Shown here in pieces: positions 15,977 through 23,690 of a stretch of DNA of 33,051 nucleotides. Source of the stretch: Pseudomonadota bacterium (lineage in GTDB: Bacteria > Pseudomonadota > Alphaproteobacteria > Acetobacterales > Acetobacteraceae); assembly GCA_021826225.1 (NCBI GenBank), contig JAKBAV010000016.1, forward strand, positions 1 through 33,051, in the 5' to 3' direction. How positions within the stretch are numbered: position 1 is the first letter of the stretch; each line of letters opens with the position of its first letter. The position numbers and the translations under genes are program-made. Under the pieces are notes generated by a model that saw nothing but the letters and a program-made list of their open reading frames with translations, ran no database searches and was not told the origin of the DNA.

Positions 15977-16743
15977 GCGCGCTGTATCACGCCAGCGTCA
16001 CCCATGGCCGCTTCACGCCGAAGCTTCACCGGCTGAAATACCGCATCTTCACCCTGCTGCTGGACCTGACGGCGCTGGATGAGGAAGCCGCCCAGCTCCG
16101 GCTGTTCTCGCGCAACCGCTTCAACCTGTTCTCTTTCCATGACCGCGATTACGGCGACGGCAACGGCGACCCTGCCGCCTGGGCGCGGGCGCAGATGCGC
16201 GAAGCCGGGCTCAACCCCGAAGGCAGCCGGATCAGCCTGCTCACCATGCCGCGCGTGCTCGGCTACGGGTTCAATCCCATATCCGTCTATTTCTGCCATG
16301 ACAGCGCGGGCGCCCTCAGCGCCATTCTGTACGAGGTCAACAATACGTTCGGTCAGCGCCACGGCTATTTCTTCACGGTGTCAGCCCGGCCGGACGGCAC
16401 GCTGCACCAGCACTGCGCCAAAAAACTCTACGTCTCACCCTTCATGGATATGGCAATGCATTATGATTTCGCCGTGCAGCCGCCGGCGGATACGCTGCGC
16501 CTGCGTATCCTGGCCGGCAATGCCCAGGGCACCGTGTTGGCGGCCGGGCTGAGCGGGCGGCGGGCGGCACTCACCGATGCCACGCTGCTGCGCGCGGCCT
16601 TCACCTACCCGTTCCTGACATTGAAAGTGATGGCCGGGATCCATTGGGAGGCGCTGCGCCTCTGGCTGAAGGGCATGCGTGTCCTGCCGCGCCCCGCGCC
16701 CGGGGCGGCAGCCGTGAGCTTCGCACCGGAGAGCACGCCATGA
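15973..16743 (+). CDS. DUF1365 family protein
   Basis: A 256-residue protein with the DUF1365 start, ALYHASVTHGRFTPKLHRLKYRIFTLLLDL, and mid-chain blocks LLTMPRVLGYGFNPISVYFCHD and AKKLYVSPFMDM. The biochemical role of the family is not settled, but it occurs regularly between the amine-oxidase-like and cyclopropane-synthase-like genes of ECF sigma/ChrR loci, so a part in acyl-chain modification is likely. There is no signal peptide. Conserved His and Cys residues (CHD, HQHCAKK) could bind metal or substrate. It overlaps its neighbours by four bases on each side, so it should be made in step with them. Confidence 0.88.
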   Translation: MSALYHASVTHGRFTPKLHRLKYRIFTLLLDLTALDEEAAQLRLFSRNRFNLFSFHDRDYGDGNGDPAAWARAQMREAGLNPEGSRISLLTMPRVLGYGFNPISVYFCHDSAGALSAILYEVNNTFGQRHGYFFTVSARPDGTLHQHCAKKLYVSPFMDMAMHYDFAVQPPADTLRLRILAGNAQGTVLAAGLSGRRAALTDATLLRAAFTYPFLTLKVMAGIHWEALRLWLKGMRVLPRPAPGAAAVSFAPESTP

Positions 16744-17960
16744 GTGAGATACAAGGCAACATGGCGGGCAGCGGGTTCCGCATCCCCCGGCCGGGCGTGG
16801 CGCTGTTGCGGCACATGCTGCGGCGGCTGTCATGCGGGCGCCTGGTGGTCGTGCTGCCGGATGGCACCAGGCTCGCGCAGCGCGGCCCCTTGCCGGGCAC
16901 CGAGGCCATGGTGGAGCTGCATAACTGGCGTCCCCTGCGGGCCATTCTGCTCGGCGGCGATGCCGGGTTCGCCGAAAGCTTCATCGCCGGGGACTGGTCG
17001 AGCCCCGATCTGCCCGCCTTCCTGCGCTTCGGCGCCGAGAACATGGCTGGGGTGGATGCCGCCAGCCAGATAACATGGCCCAGCCGGCTGCTGGCCCGGC
17101 TGCGCCACTGGACCAACCGCAACTCGCGCACCGGCAGCCGGCGCAACATCCAGGCGCATTACGATCTCGGCAACGGCTTCTACGCGCGCTGGCTCGATGT
17201 CAGCATGACCTACTCCGCCGCCCTCTATACCGCGCCGGATGATGATCTGGCCGCCGCTCAGGCGCGCAAGCTCGACCGCATCGCCACGCTGCTGCAGGCC
17301 GAACCGGGAGCGGCGGTGCTCGAAATCGGCTGCGGCTGGGGCGCGCTGGCCGAACGCCTGGCGCGCGAAGGTGCCGCGGTGACGGCCCTCACCCTCTCCC
17401 CCGCCCAGGCCGGATACGCGCAAAACCGCCTGGCCGAGGCCGGGCTCGCCGCGCACGCGGACATCGCCCTGCGCGATTATCGCGACGAGACCGGGGTATA
17501 TGACCGTGTGGTCTCCATCGAGATGCTGGAGGCGGTCGGCGAGGCCTATTGGCCGGCCTATTTCACCGCTTTGCGTGCCCGGCTGAAGCAAGGCGGGCGG
17601 GCGGTATTGCAGGTCATCACCATCGCCGAGGAACGCTTCGAGGCCTACCGGCGATCGCCCGATTTCATCCAGCGTCATGTTTTTCCCGGCGGCATGCTGC
17701 CGACCAAAAGCGCCATCGTCATTCAGGCGGCCCGTGCCGGGCTCGTGCTCAAGGCGGTTGAATGCTTCGGCTCCAGCTATGAGCTGACCCTGGCCGAATG
17801 GCGGCGGCGCTTTCTGCAAACCTGGCCCGAGGCGGCGCGCGACGATGGTTTCGCCCCCGCCTTCCGCCGGCTCTGGGAATATTACCTCGCCTACTGCATG
17901 GCCGGTTTTGCCACCGGCATGACCGATGTGGGATTTTTCGTACTGGAGCCGGCACCATGA
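16740..17960 (+). CDS. Cyclopropane-fatty-acyl-phospholipid synthase homologue, probably a methylase (UfaM-like)
   Basis: A 406-residue lipid methyltransferase. The start at 16740 overlaps the DUF1365 stop (ATGA); an in-frame start at 16644 would lie wholly within DUF1365 and is rejected. The N-terminal lipid-binding region is followed by HYDLGNGFYARWLD (140-153), SAM motif VLEIGCGWGALAERLA (193-208) and HVFPGGMLPT near 313-322. The Cys of the YSCAY motif, a bicarbonate ligand in true cyclopropane synthases, is Ala160 here (TYSAALY). The EHVG motif reads EAVG (Glu264-Ala265). SAM binding looks intact while ring closure looks impaired, which fits a methylating enzyme such as Rhodobacter UfaM. 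Its acceptor is probably an unsaturated phospholipid chain. Confidence 0.88.
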   Translation: MSEIQGNMAGSGFRIPRPGVALLRHMLRRLSCGRLVVVLPDGTRLAQRGPLPGTEAMVELHNWRPLRAILLGGDAGFAESFIAGDWSSPDLPAFLRFGAENMAGVDAASQITWPSRLLARLRHWTNRNSRTGSRRNIQAHYDLGNGFYARWLDVSMTYSAALYTAPDDDLAAAQARKLDRIATLLQAEPGAAVLEIGCGWGALAERLAREGAAVTALTLSPAQAGYAQNRLAEAGLAAHADIALRDYRDETGVYDRVVSIEMLEAVGEAYWPAYFTALRARLKQGGRAVLQVITIAEERFEAYRRSPDFIQRHVFPGGMLPTKSAIVIQAARAGLVLKAVECFGSSYELTLAEWRRRFLQTWPEAARDDGFAPAFRRLWEYYLAYCMAGFATGMTDVGFFVLEPAP

Positions 17961-18358
17961 AGAGCTATTTTCTCGCCTATATCATTACCGGCGGCATTTT
18001 CGCGGTCATGGACGCGGTCTGGCTGAGCCTCATGGCCGGGCGCCTGTACAAGCCGGTGCTGCATGAAATCCTGGCACCAAAGGTCCAGGCGGCACCCGCC
18101 ATCATCTTCTATTTGCTGTATATTCTTGGGCTGGTCATCTTCGCGGTGGCGCCCGGTCTGGCGGCGGGGCGCTGGAGTGCCGCCCTCTGGCGCGGCGCCT
18201 TGTTCGGCCTGTTCACCTACATGACCTATGACCTGACCAATCAGGCGACGATGCGGGTCTGGGCCACCAGCATCACCGCCGCCGATATCGGCTGGGGCAT
18301 GGCGGCCAGCGCCACCGCCGCCACTCTGGGCTGCGCGGCACTTCTGGCGTTGCGGTAA
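17957..18358 (+). CDS. DUF2177 family membrane protein
   Basis: A 133-residue inner-membrane protein with four hydrophobic helices. MKSYFLAYIITGGIFAVMDAVWL and FGLFTYMTYDLTNQATMRVW are the recognisable DUF2177 blocks. The real start is the ATG at 17957, overlapping the TGA of the methyltransferase; an upstream frame extension to 17798 is internal to that gene. The family has no agreed biochemical function but is often found in RpoE/ChrR-type stress loci with lipid-modifying genes. A role as membrane adaptor or transporter is possible. The next gene starts directly after its stop. Confidence 0.85.
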   Translation: MKSYFLAYIITGGIFAVMDAVWLSLMAGRLYKPVLHEILAPKVQAAPAIIFYLLYILGLVIFAVAPGLAAGRWSAALWRGALFGLFTYMTYDLTNQATMRVWATSITAADIGWGMAASATAATLGCAALLALR

Positions 18359-18886
18359 ATGTGGGCACTGGCGAGGCATGACGACAGGCTGACGGCGGCC
18401 TGCAACCGGGTGGCGCTGCTGCTGGCGGGGAACACGCCGTTTTATCCGCTCTACCTGTGGTTCATCCTGGGCCGGGCAGGCTGGCCCGCGCTGCTGCTCA
18501 CCGGCCTGTCGCTGCCCGTCTTCATGGCGACCATCTGGGTGGCGCGCCGTCATCCACTGGCCGGGCGTATCTGGCTGTGCACCGCCGCCAGCCTCAACAC
18601 CGCCTGGGTCACCTGGCTGCTGGGCGCGCCATCCGGCATCACCTTGTTCTTCCTGCCCTGCCTCGTCCTGGCCGTACTGGCATTCCGCGGCACCGAGCTT
18701 CTGCCCCGGGCGCTGCTCACCCTGCTCCCCCTCGGCCTGTACGCCGCATCCCTCTGGGCCCCGCACGCCCCCGCGATATATCCGGCGGCGGATTATCCCG
18801 GCCTGGTCCGGCTCAATGCCGCCGCCGTTGCGTCACTATGCGTCATCCTGCCTTACATGCTGGGCGCCGCCCGGGGCGAAGGTTAG
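18359..18886 (+). CDS. Unrecognised polytopic membrane protein, last gene of the lipid operon
   Basis: A 175-residue protein with about six hydrophobic helices (roughly 18-37, 40-60, 70-90, 94-112, 116-133, 150-168) and a short cytoplasmic tail. The ATG follows the DUF2177 stop without a gap (TAA-ATG), so it belongs to the same operon. I do not recognise a named family. The pattern of an N-terminal R/N-rich helix (CNRVALLLAGNTPFY), then RIWLCTAASLNTAWV and LGAPSGITLFFLP, recalls the membrane sensor halves of some GGDEF/adenylate-cyclase proteins. No output domain follows. It could be a stand-alone sensor or a small transporter. Confidence 0.7.
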   Translation: MWALARHDDRLTAACNRVALLLAGNTPFYPLYLWFILGRAGWPALLLTGLSLPVFMATIWVARRHPLAGRIWLCTAASLNTAWVTWLLGAPSGITLFFLPCLVLAVLAFRGTELLPRALLTLLPLGLYAASLWAPHAPAIYPAADYPGLVRLNAAAVASLCVILPYMLGAARGEG

Positions 18887-18895
18887 AGCGGAGGC

Positions 18896-19987
18896 CTAGA
18901 TAGCCTCGGCGTGAAGGCTGTAGCGCATGGTTTTGGGCGCCAGCGGATCAAGCCAGACACCATCGACCTGCGCCTGCGGGTACATCAGAAACGGCACGAC
19001 CCGGCCGCCGCCGCCAGGCAGGGCGACATCATTGGCATGGTTATACGGCATCCAGTTGCCCTCCCACGCCCCGAACAGCCCCTTGCGCACCGCCGCCACG
19101 CGCGGGTCGGTCAGAGTCAGCCCGCCTTTCACCTCATCGAGCATCACCTTGCGCACATCGGCCGGGTCCATGGCGGTCCAGCCATAGCCCTCCAGATACA
19201 CCTCGGCCCGGCAATGCTGCGCGCTGGTCACATCGGCGGTATTCGCGCCGAGGCTGCGATAGCCGAATTGCGATTGCGCCACGCGCACGCCGTAAATATC
19301 ACGCGCCGGAATGCCGGCGGCCCGCACCAGCCCGACGAAAAGCCCGTTGAGATCGGCGCATTTGCCGCCGAAATCGGCGTATTTGAGCATCGCCCCGACA
19401 TTGCCGGTGCCGCAGCCCCGAACCGCATGGTCGCGATGGGTGTTGCAGACGACCCAGCCGTAAATCGCCGCGGCGCGGGCGCGATCCCCGGTGAGGCCCT
19501 GGACGATCTGGCCGCTGAGCCGCGCGATCGGCCCGGTGACCGGAATATATTGCGTCGCCCCGGTATATTGCGCCCGTTCCGCCACGCTGAGCGGCGCCAC
19601 GGGGCGTGGATCATTCCAGTTCACCGCACGGTCGCGCGAGGCAAACCGGCTGGTCACCGCAATCGCCGGCGTGGCACCTGGTTCCCACATGACATGGAGC
19701 ATTCTCGCACCGCCGGCATCGACCTCCCGGGCGGAGAAATCCGCGCCATGCCAGTCATTGCCGAGCGGCGTCACCCAGGCGGGATCGCTGACCGAAGGCA
19801 GCGGCACCCAGGCCTGCGCCAGCCGGCCGGGCGTGGCCAGGTTCAGCGTCGTTGTCACCGCGTAGCGCTTCCAGCCATCCTGCGGGCGCGGCGCGAAGAG
19901 CGGCGCCGGCGCGGCGCGACCGAGGCTGGCATAGGAGGTTCCCGCCGCGAGGGCAGTGAGAAACTGGCGTTTGGTGAAATCCGGCAT
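18896..19987 (-). CDS. Exported transglutaminase-like domain protein
   Basis: A 363-residue protein with a signal sequence TKRQFLTALAAGTSYASL, which resembles a Tat signal in its KR variant; Sec export is also possible. The transglutaminase-like fold carries a Cys-His-Asp triad: Cys210 in GGKCADLNGLFVGLVRAAGIPAR, His258 in QHCRAEVYLEGYGW, and Asp274 in AMDPADV. Bacterial members are usually peptidases or amidases rather than cross-linkers. The start has a good GGGGAGA site upstream. The gene ends 9 bases from the convergent lipid operon and diverges from an SDR gene over a region with a small palindrome. No partner gene indicates the substrate. Confidence 0.85.
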   Translation of the reverse strand: MPDFTKRQFLTALAAGTSYASLGRAAPAPLFAPRPQDGWKRYAVTTTLNLATPGRLAQAWVPLPSVSDPAWVTPLGNDWHGADFSAREVDAGGARMLHVMWEPGATPAIAVTSRFASRDRAVNWNDPRPVAPLSVAERAQYTGATQYIPVTGPIARLSGQIVQGLTGDRARAAAIYGWVVCNTHRDHAVRGCGTGNVGAMLKYADFGGKCADLNGLFVGLVRAAGIPARDIYGVRVAQSQFGYRSLGANTADVTSAQHCRAEVYLEGYGWTAMDPADVRKVMLDEVKGGLTLTDPRVAAVRKGLFGAWEGNWMPYNHANDVALPGGGGRVVPFLMYPQAQVDGVWLDPLAPKTMRYSLHAEAI

Positions 19988-20009
19988 TGCTCTCCCCTGA
20001 ACGGTTCGT

Positions 20010-20022
20010 TAGCATCGTGCTA
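20010..20022. promoter_or_regulatory. Palindrome in a divergent promoter region (possible operator)
   Basis: TAGCA-TCG-TGCTA is a perfect 5-bp inverted repeat with a 3-base centre. It lies about 23 bases upstream of the transglutaminase-like gene start and about 110 bases upstream of the SDR gene. The outer bases extend it imperfectly (GTTAGCA/TGCTATC). The size and position suit a small repressor such as a TetR-family dimer, but no regulator gene is adjacent. Confidence 0.3.
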
Positions 20023-20131
20023 TCGCATAGGCGGGGGTTGATGCAACATCTTTGGCGCGGTTCCGGTTGCCGGACCCGCCATCAGGTGTGCCGGGCTCAC
20101 GAATGCATCCGTTAGAACAAGGAAAATGGGG

Positions 20132-20911
20132 ATGAGACTCAAAAATAAGGTCGCGGTCATCACGGGCGCCGGTTCGGGCATGGGCCGCGCCATGGCGGAA
20201 GCTTTTGCCGCCGAGGGCGCCAGGCTGGTGCTGGCCGATATCAGCGGCGCGCAGAATGAGGTCGCGGCGGCGCTGGGGGATGCGGCGGTGGCCGTGCACG
20301 CCAATGTCGCCGAGGAGGCGGATGTGCGGAACATGATCGCCACGGCCGAGGAAAAATTCGGCCGGCTCGATATCCTATGCAACAATGCCGGGTTCGGCGG
20401 CGGCATGGCGCCGCTGCATGAGCAGACCACCGAGGCCTGGGACCGCGTGCATGCGGTCAACCTGCGTGGCGTGTTCTTCGGCATGAAGCATGGCGTGATC
20501 TCGATGCTGAAAACCGGCGGCGGCGCCATCGTCAACACCACATCGGCCTCCGGCGTGGTCGGCTGGAAGCATCACAGCATCTATGGCGCCGCCAAGGCCG
20601 GGGTGAACCAGATGACCAGGACCGCGGCGCTCGATTATGCCGGCAATAATATCCGCGTGAACGCCGTCGCCCCCGGCACGATCTGGACCGGGCTCGTCCC
20701 CGCCTCGAAAAAATTCCCCACCCCGCCCCCCGGCGCCCCGACCCTGGCCGGCATCCCGATGAACCGCTGGGGCCTGGCCAGCGAAATCGCCTCGGCGGCC
20801 CTGTTCCTGGCGAGCGACGATGCCTCGTACATCACCGGCGTCATTCTGCCGGTCGATGGCGGGTATTGCATCGGCTTCTCCGGCATGGGTGCCGAAAACA
20901 AGGGGCTGTAA
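20132..20911 (+). CDS. Short-chain dehydrogenase/reductase (SDR)
   Basis: A 259-residue classical SDR. The NAD(P)-binding TGAGSGMG is at 11-18, an acidic residue after the second strand (LVLADIS) suggests NAD preference, and NNAG is at 84-87. The catalytic Ser138, Tyr151 and Lys155 are seen in NTTSASG and SIYGAAKAG. The C-terminal block reads YITGVILPVDGGY. ATG 20132 has AAGGA 8 bases upstream and is preferred to the ATG at 20126. It is followed, after a large hairpin, by an NTF2-like gene, a pairing frequent in catabolic or steroid/aromatic-type pathways. The substrate is not evident. Confidence 0.9.
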   Translation: MRLKNKVAVITGAGSGMGRAMAEAFAAEGARLVLADISGAQNEVAAALGDAAVAVHANVAEEADVRNMIATAEEKFGRLDILCNNAGFGGGMAPLHEQTTEAWDRVHAVNLRGVFFGMKHGVISMLKTGGGAIVNTTSASGVVGWKHHSIYGAAKAGVNQMTRTAALDYAGNNIRVNAVAPGTIWTGLVPASKKFPTPPPGAPTLAGIPMNRWGLASEIASAALFLASDDASYITGVILPVDGGYCIGFSGMGAENKGL

Positions 20912-20925
20912 CACCTGTGTTGACC

Positions 20926-20967
20926 GCGCGCGCGGCGCTGGCCTAGTTAGGCCGGCGCCGCGCGCGC
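20926..20967 (+). other. Very stable GC-rich hairpin between the SDR and NTF2-like genes
   Basis: A 20-base arm (20926-20945) pairs with 20948-20967, with a single G-U-type mismatch and a two-base centre, composed mostly of alternating GC. It is followed by A6 rather than T's, so it does not look like a plus-strand intrinsic terminator. The last nine bases of the repeat region (GCGCGCGCC) are repeated directly at 20975-20983. Confidence 0.6.
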
Positions 20968-21002
20968 CAAAAAAGCGCGCGCCAGAAAAAGGGAGCAGAA
21001 CG

Positions 21003-21461
21003 TTGAGCAAATTCACCCCGGAGCAAGCCGTCGCCGTCATCGAGATTCAGCAGCTGATCAATGAGTGGTCGTACGAGCTCGACGTCAATAACGGCATCAA
21101 TATCGCCAGCCTGATCACCGAGGATTGCAGCTATCTCGTGCGCGGCGGTGTCCGCACCAGCCGGGACGCGGTGGCGCAATTCTACAAGGAACGCCTGGAA
21201 GGCTACGCGGCAACGCCCGAGGGCGCGCCCATCCACCGCCACATGCTGGCCAATCTGCGCGTCAGCTTCACCGGCGCCGATGCCGCCGCGATAGGCTTCT
21301 CGCTGCTCTATTTCTCGACCCTCGGCATGAAAGCGGGCACCGACCATGCCGACCCGGCCTCGGCCGCCGATGTCCGAATGGATGTCCGCCGCGATGCCGG
21401 CGGTGAATGGCGCATCGCCAAATTCGACAGCAACATGACCTTCCGGCGCGTGCTGGCCTGA
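21003..21461 (+). CDS. NTF2/SnoaL-like family protein
   Basis: A 152-residue single-domain protein of the SnoaL-like/ring-hydroxylating dioxygenase beta-subunit-like fold (NTF2 superfamily). The start is TTG 21003, preceded by AAAAAGGGAGC. The frame is open further upstream, but only through the SDR gene and hairpin. It begins with the helical FTPEQAVAVIEIQQLINEWSYELD, then TEDCSYLVRGGVRTSRDAVAQFY, and ends with a beta-sheet section EWRIAKFDSNMTF. Members act as small-molecule isomerases, hydrolases or accessory subunits; the activity here is unknown. It is probably co-transcribed with the SDR and ends 14 bases from the convergent ybhR-like gene. Confidence 0.82.
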   Translation: MSKFTPEQAVAVIEIQQLINEWSYELDVNNGINIASLITEDCSYLVRGGVRTSRDAVAQFYKERLEGYAATPEGAPIHRHMLANLRVSFTGADAAAIGFSLLYFSTLGMKAGTDHADPASAADVRMDVRRDAGGEWRIAKFDSNMTFRRVLA

Positions 21462-21475
21462 TCGCCTGAGCCGCC

Positions 21476-22582
21476 TCATCCCAGGCGTCTGCGGAACAGC
21501 CAGCCGGCGGCGCCCAGGCTGCACAGCGCCAGCGCCGCCATGGCGGCGTATTGCGGCAGCAGGGCGGCGAAACCCGGCCGTTCCAGAAAACACTCACGGA
21601 TCACCACAAGTACGTAACGCATCGGGTTGATGAAGGTGAGGTCCTGGACCAGCGCCGGCATGTTGGCGATGGGTGTGGCGAAGCCCGACAGGATGATGGA
21701 CGGCACCATGAACATGAAGGCGCCGAGCAGCGCCTGTTGCTGTGTGGCGGCGAGCGAGGAGATCATCAACCCGATGCCGGTGACGGCGGCGATGAACAGC
21801 ACGAGCCCGGTATAAAGCTGCGCCAGCCCGCCGAGCAGCGGCACGCCGAACCAGAATACCGTGGTCAGAATGATCACGCTGCCTTCCGCCAGCCCGATGA
21901 GCAGGCCGGGGATGCTCTTGCCCAGCAATATGTCGAGGGGCCGCAGCGGGGTAACGAGGATCTGGTCGAAGGTCCCCGCCTCGCGTTCGCGCGCCACGGA
22001 CAGGCCGACGACGAGCAGCGTGACCACCTGAGCCAGCAGCGCCACGATGCCGGGAATGATGAACCAGTGGGAGTCGAGATTGGGGTTGAACAGCGCGCGC
22101 GCCACGAGTTGGGAGGGCGGTGGCGGGCCGCCATGGCTGGCCGCCCAGTCCTGCCCGGCATCGGCGATGATGCTGTTGGCATAGCCGAGGGCGAGCAGCG
22201 CGGTGTTTGAATTGCGGCCATCGACGATGACCTGCACCGGGGCGGGCTGATGGACCAGCAGATCCCGCGTGAAACGCGGGTCTATATCGAGCACCATCGC
22301 GGCCTGGCGGGAATCGATCAGCTGCGCGATACGTGCCGGGCTGTGCAGCACCGCCATTTGCCGGAAGGCGGGCGAGCCGGCGAAATCGGCGACCAGCGCG
22401 CGAGAGGCCGCGGATTGGTCCTGGTCATACACGGCGAAGGGCACGTGGTTGAGCTCGAAGCTGGCCGCGTAGCCGAACACGACAAGCTGGATCAGCGGCG
22501 GCCCGATCAGCACCATGCGGCTTTTGCCATCGCGCAGAATGGCTAGAAATTCCTTGATGACGAGGGCCAGCAGGCGGCGCAT
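21476..22582 (-). CDS. ybhR: ABC-2 type exporter permease, YbhR-like
   Basis: A 368-residue inner-membrane permease. One N-terminal helix (about 22-42) is followed by a large periplasmic domain (PFAVYDQDQSAASRALV onward). Five further helices start at the HWFIIPGIVALLAQ segment and include SVAREREAGTFDQILVTPLRP, the coupling-helix region typical of ABC-2 exporters. The start is ATG 22582, five bases after the preceding permease stop; upstream extension is internal to that gene. It ends in RRRLG. It pairs with the next permease to form the membrane channel of a YbhGFSR-type efflux pump. Substrate is unknown here. Confidence 0.9.
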   Translation of the reverse strand: MRRLLALVIKEFLAILRDGKSRMVLIGPPLIQLVVFGYAASFELNHVPFAVYDQDQSAASRALVADFAGSPAFRQMAVLHSPARIAQLIDSRQAAMVLDIDPRFTRDLLVHQPAPVQVIVDGRNSNTALLALGYANSIIADAGQDWAASHGGPPPPSQLVARALFNPNLDSHWFIIPGIVALLAQVVTLLVVGLSVAREREAGTFDQILVTPLRPLDILLGKSIPGLLIGLAEGSVIILTTVFWFGVPLLGGLAQLYTGLVLFIAAVTGIGLMISSLAATQQQALLGAFMFMVPSIILSGFATPIANMPALVQDLTFINPMRYVLVVIRECFLERPGFAALLPQYAAMAALALCSLGAAGWLFRRRLG

Positions 22583-22587
22583 CGCGC

Positions 22588-23679
22588 TTACTCCAGACGT
22601 TTGCGCGACGCGATACGCGCCGCGCCAAGAAAAACAACCGCCATGACCAGCAGCGCGAACAGATTGGGCAGCAGCACCGGCCAGACCGTGCCGGCGAGGA
22701 ACAGCGTCTGCAGAATCGCCACGAAATAGCGCGCCGCGACGATATGCGTGAGCCATTGAATGGGCGCCGGCATGCTGGAAATATCGAAGATGAATCCGGA
22801 CAGGATGAAGGCGGGCAGAAAGGTGGTGATGATAGCGATCTGCCCGGCGACGAACTGGTTTTTGGCGAGCGTGGAAATCAGCAGTCCCATGCCGAGCGAG
22901 GCGAGCAGGAACAGCGCGGCGGCCAGGGTCAGCACCGCCAGCGAGCCGCGCAGCGGCACGCCGAACAGGAGCACCGCCATCAGCACCGCCACCGCCATGC
23001 CGCCCATGCCGAGGATGAAATACGGCACGACCTTCGAGACGAGGATTTCAGTCATGCTGACCCTGGTGACCAGCAACGCCTCCATGGTGCCGCGCTCCCA
23101 TTCGCGGGCGATGACCAGGGCGGTGAGCAGCGCGCCGGTCAGCGTCATGATCACCGCGATCAGTCCGGGCACCAGATAATCGCGGCTGCGTACCGCCGCG
23201 TTGAACCAGATGCGCGGCTGTACGGCGATGGGCGAGGCTGCGCCGGCCTGCCTGGCGGCCCAGCCGGCCCAGCTCTGCTGCACGTAATTCTCGATGAGGC
23301 GGGCATTATTGGCATCCACGCCGTTGACGAAAACCCCGATGGCCGGCGCCCGCCCGGCGCTGACGGCGCGGGCGAAATCCGCCCGCAGCCAGACGAAGCC
23401 CTCGATCCGTCCGGCATCGAGCGCCTGTTGCGCCGCCGCCGCGCTGGCAAAATCCTGAGGCGCGAAATAGGCTGACTGACGGAATTCGCCGGTGAAGCTG
23501 GCGGCCATGGCGCTGGGCTTTTCAACCACCAGGCCGAGCGCCACATGCCGCGCATCGAGCGACACGCCGTAGCCAAACAACAACAGCAGCATGGCCGGCA
23601 GAATGAAGGCGATGGCGATGGAGGAGGGGTCGCGCAGAATTTGCAGGCTCTCCTTACGGATCAGGCCGCGCAGCCGCAT
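22588..23679 (-). CDS. ybhS: ABC-2 type exporter permease, YbhS-like
   Basis: A 363-residue permease with the same architecture: MRLRGLIRKESLQILRDPSSIAIAFILPAMLLLLFGYGVSLD is the entry helix, followed by a periplasmic domain and five C-terminal helices. The IAREWERGTMEALLVTRVSMTEILVSK segment is the coupling region. ATG 23679 is listed; a GTG at 23694 overlapping the ATPase TGA (GTGA) would add five residues and is equally possible. It lies between the ATPase and ybhR in the same order as in the E. coli ybhG-F-S-R operon. Confidence 0.9.
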   Translation of the reverse strand: MRLRGLIRKESLQILRDPSSIAIAFILPAMLLLLFGYGVSLDARHVALGLVVEKPSAMAASFTGEFRQSAYFAPQDFASAAAAQQALDAGRIEGFVWLRADFARAVSAGRAPAIGVFVNGVDANNARLIENYVQQSWAGWAARQAGAASPIAVQPRIWFNAAVRSRDYLVPGLIAVIMTLTGALLTALVIAREWERGTMEALLVTRVSMTEILVSKVVPYFILGMGGMAVAVLMAVLLFGVPLRGSLAVLTLAAALFLLASLGMGLLISTLAKNQFVAGQIAIITTFLPAFILSGFIFDISSMPAPIQWLTHIVAARYFVAILQTLFLAGTVWPVLLPNLFALLVMAVVFLGAARIASRKRLE

Positions 23680-23690
23680 CGCCGCGCCGC

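Noticed and set aside
16644-16739. Upstream extension of the second cyclopropane-synthase homologue
   Set aside because: The extra 32 residues lie entirely within DUF1365 and are not family-like. ATG 16740 overlaps the upstream stop as in the rest of the operon.
20926-20983. Intrinsic terminator after the SDR gene
   Set aside because: The stem is strong but is followed by A's, not T's, on the coding strand.
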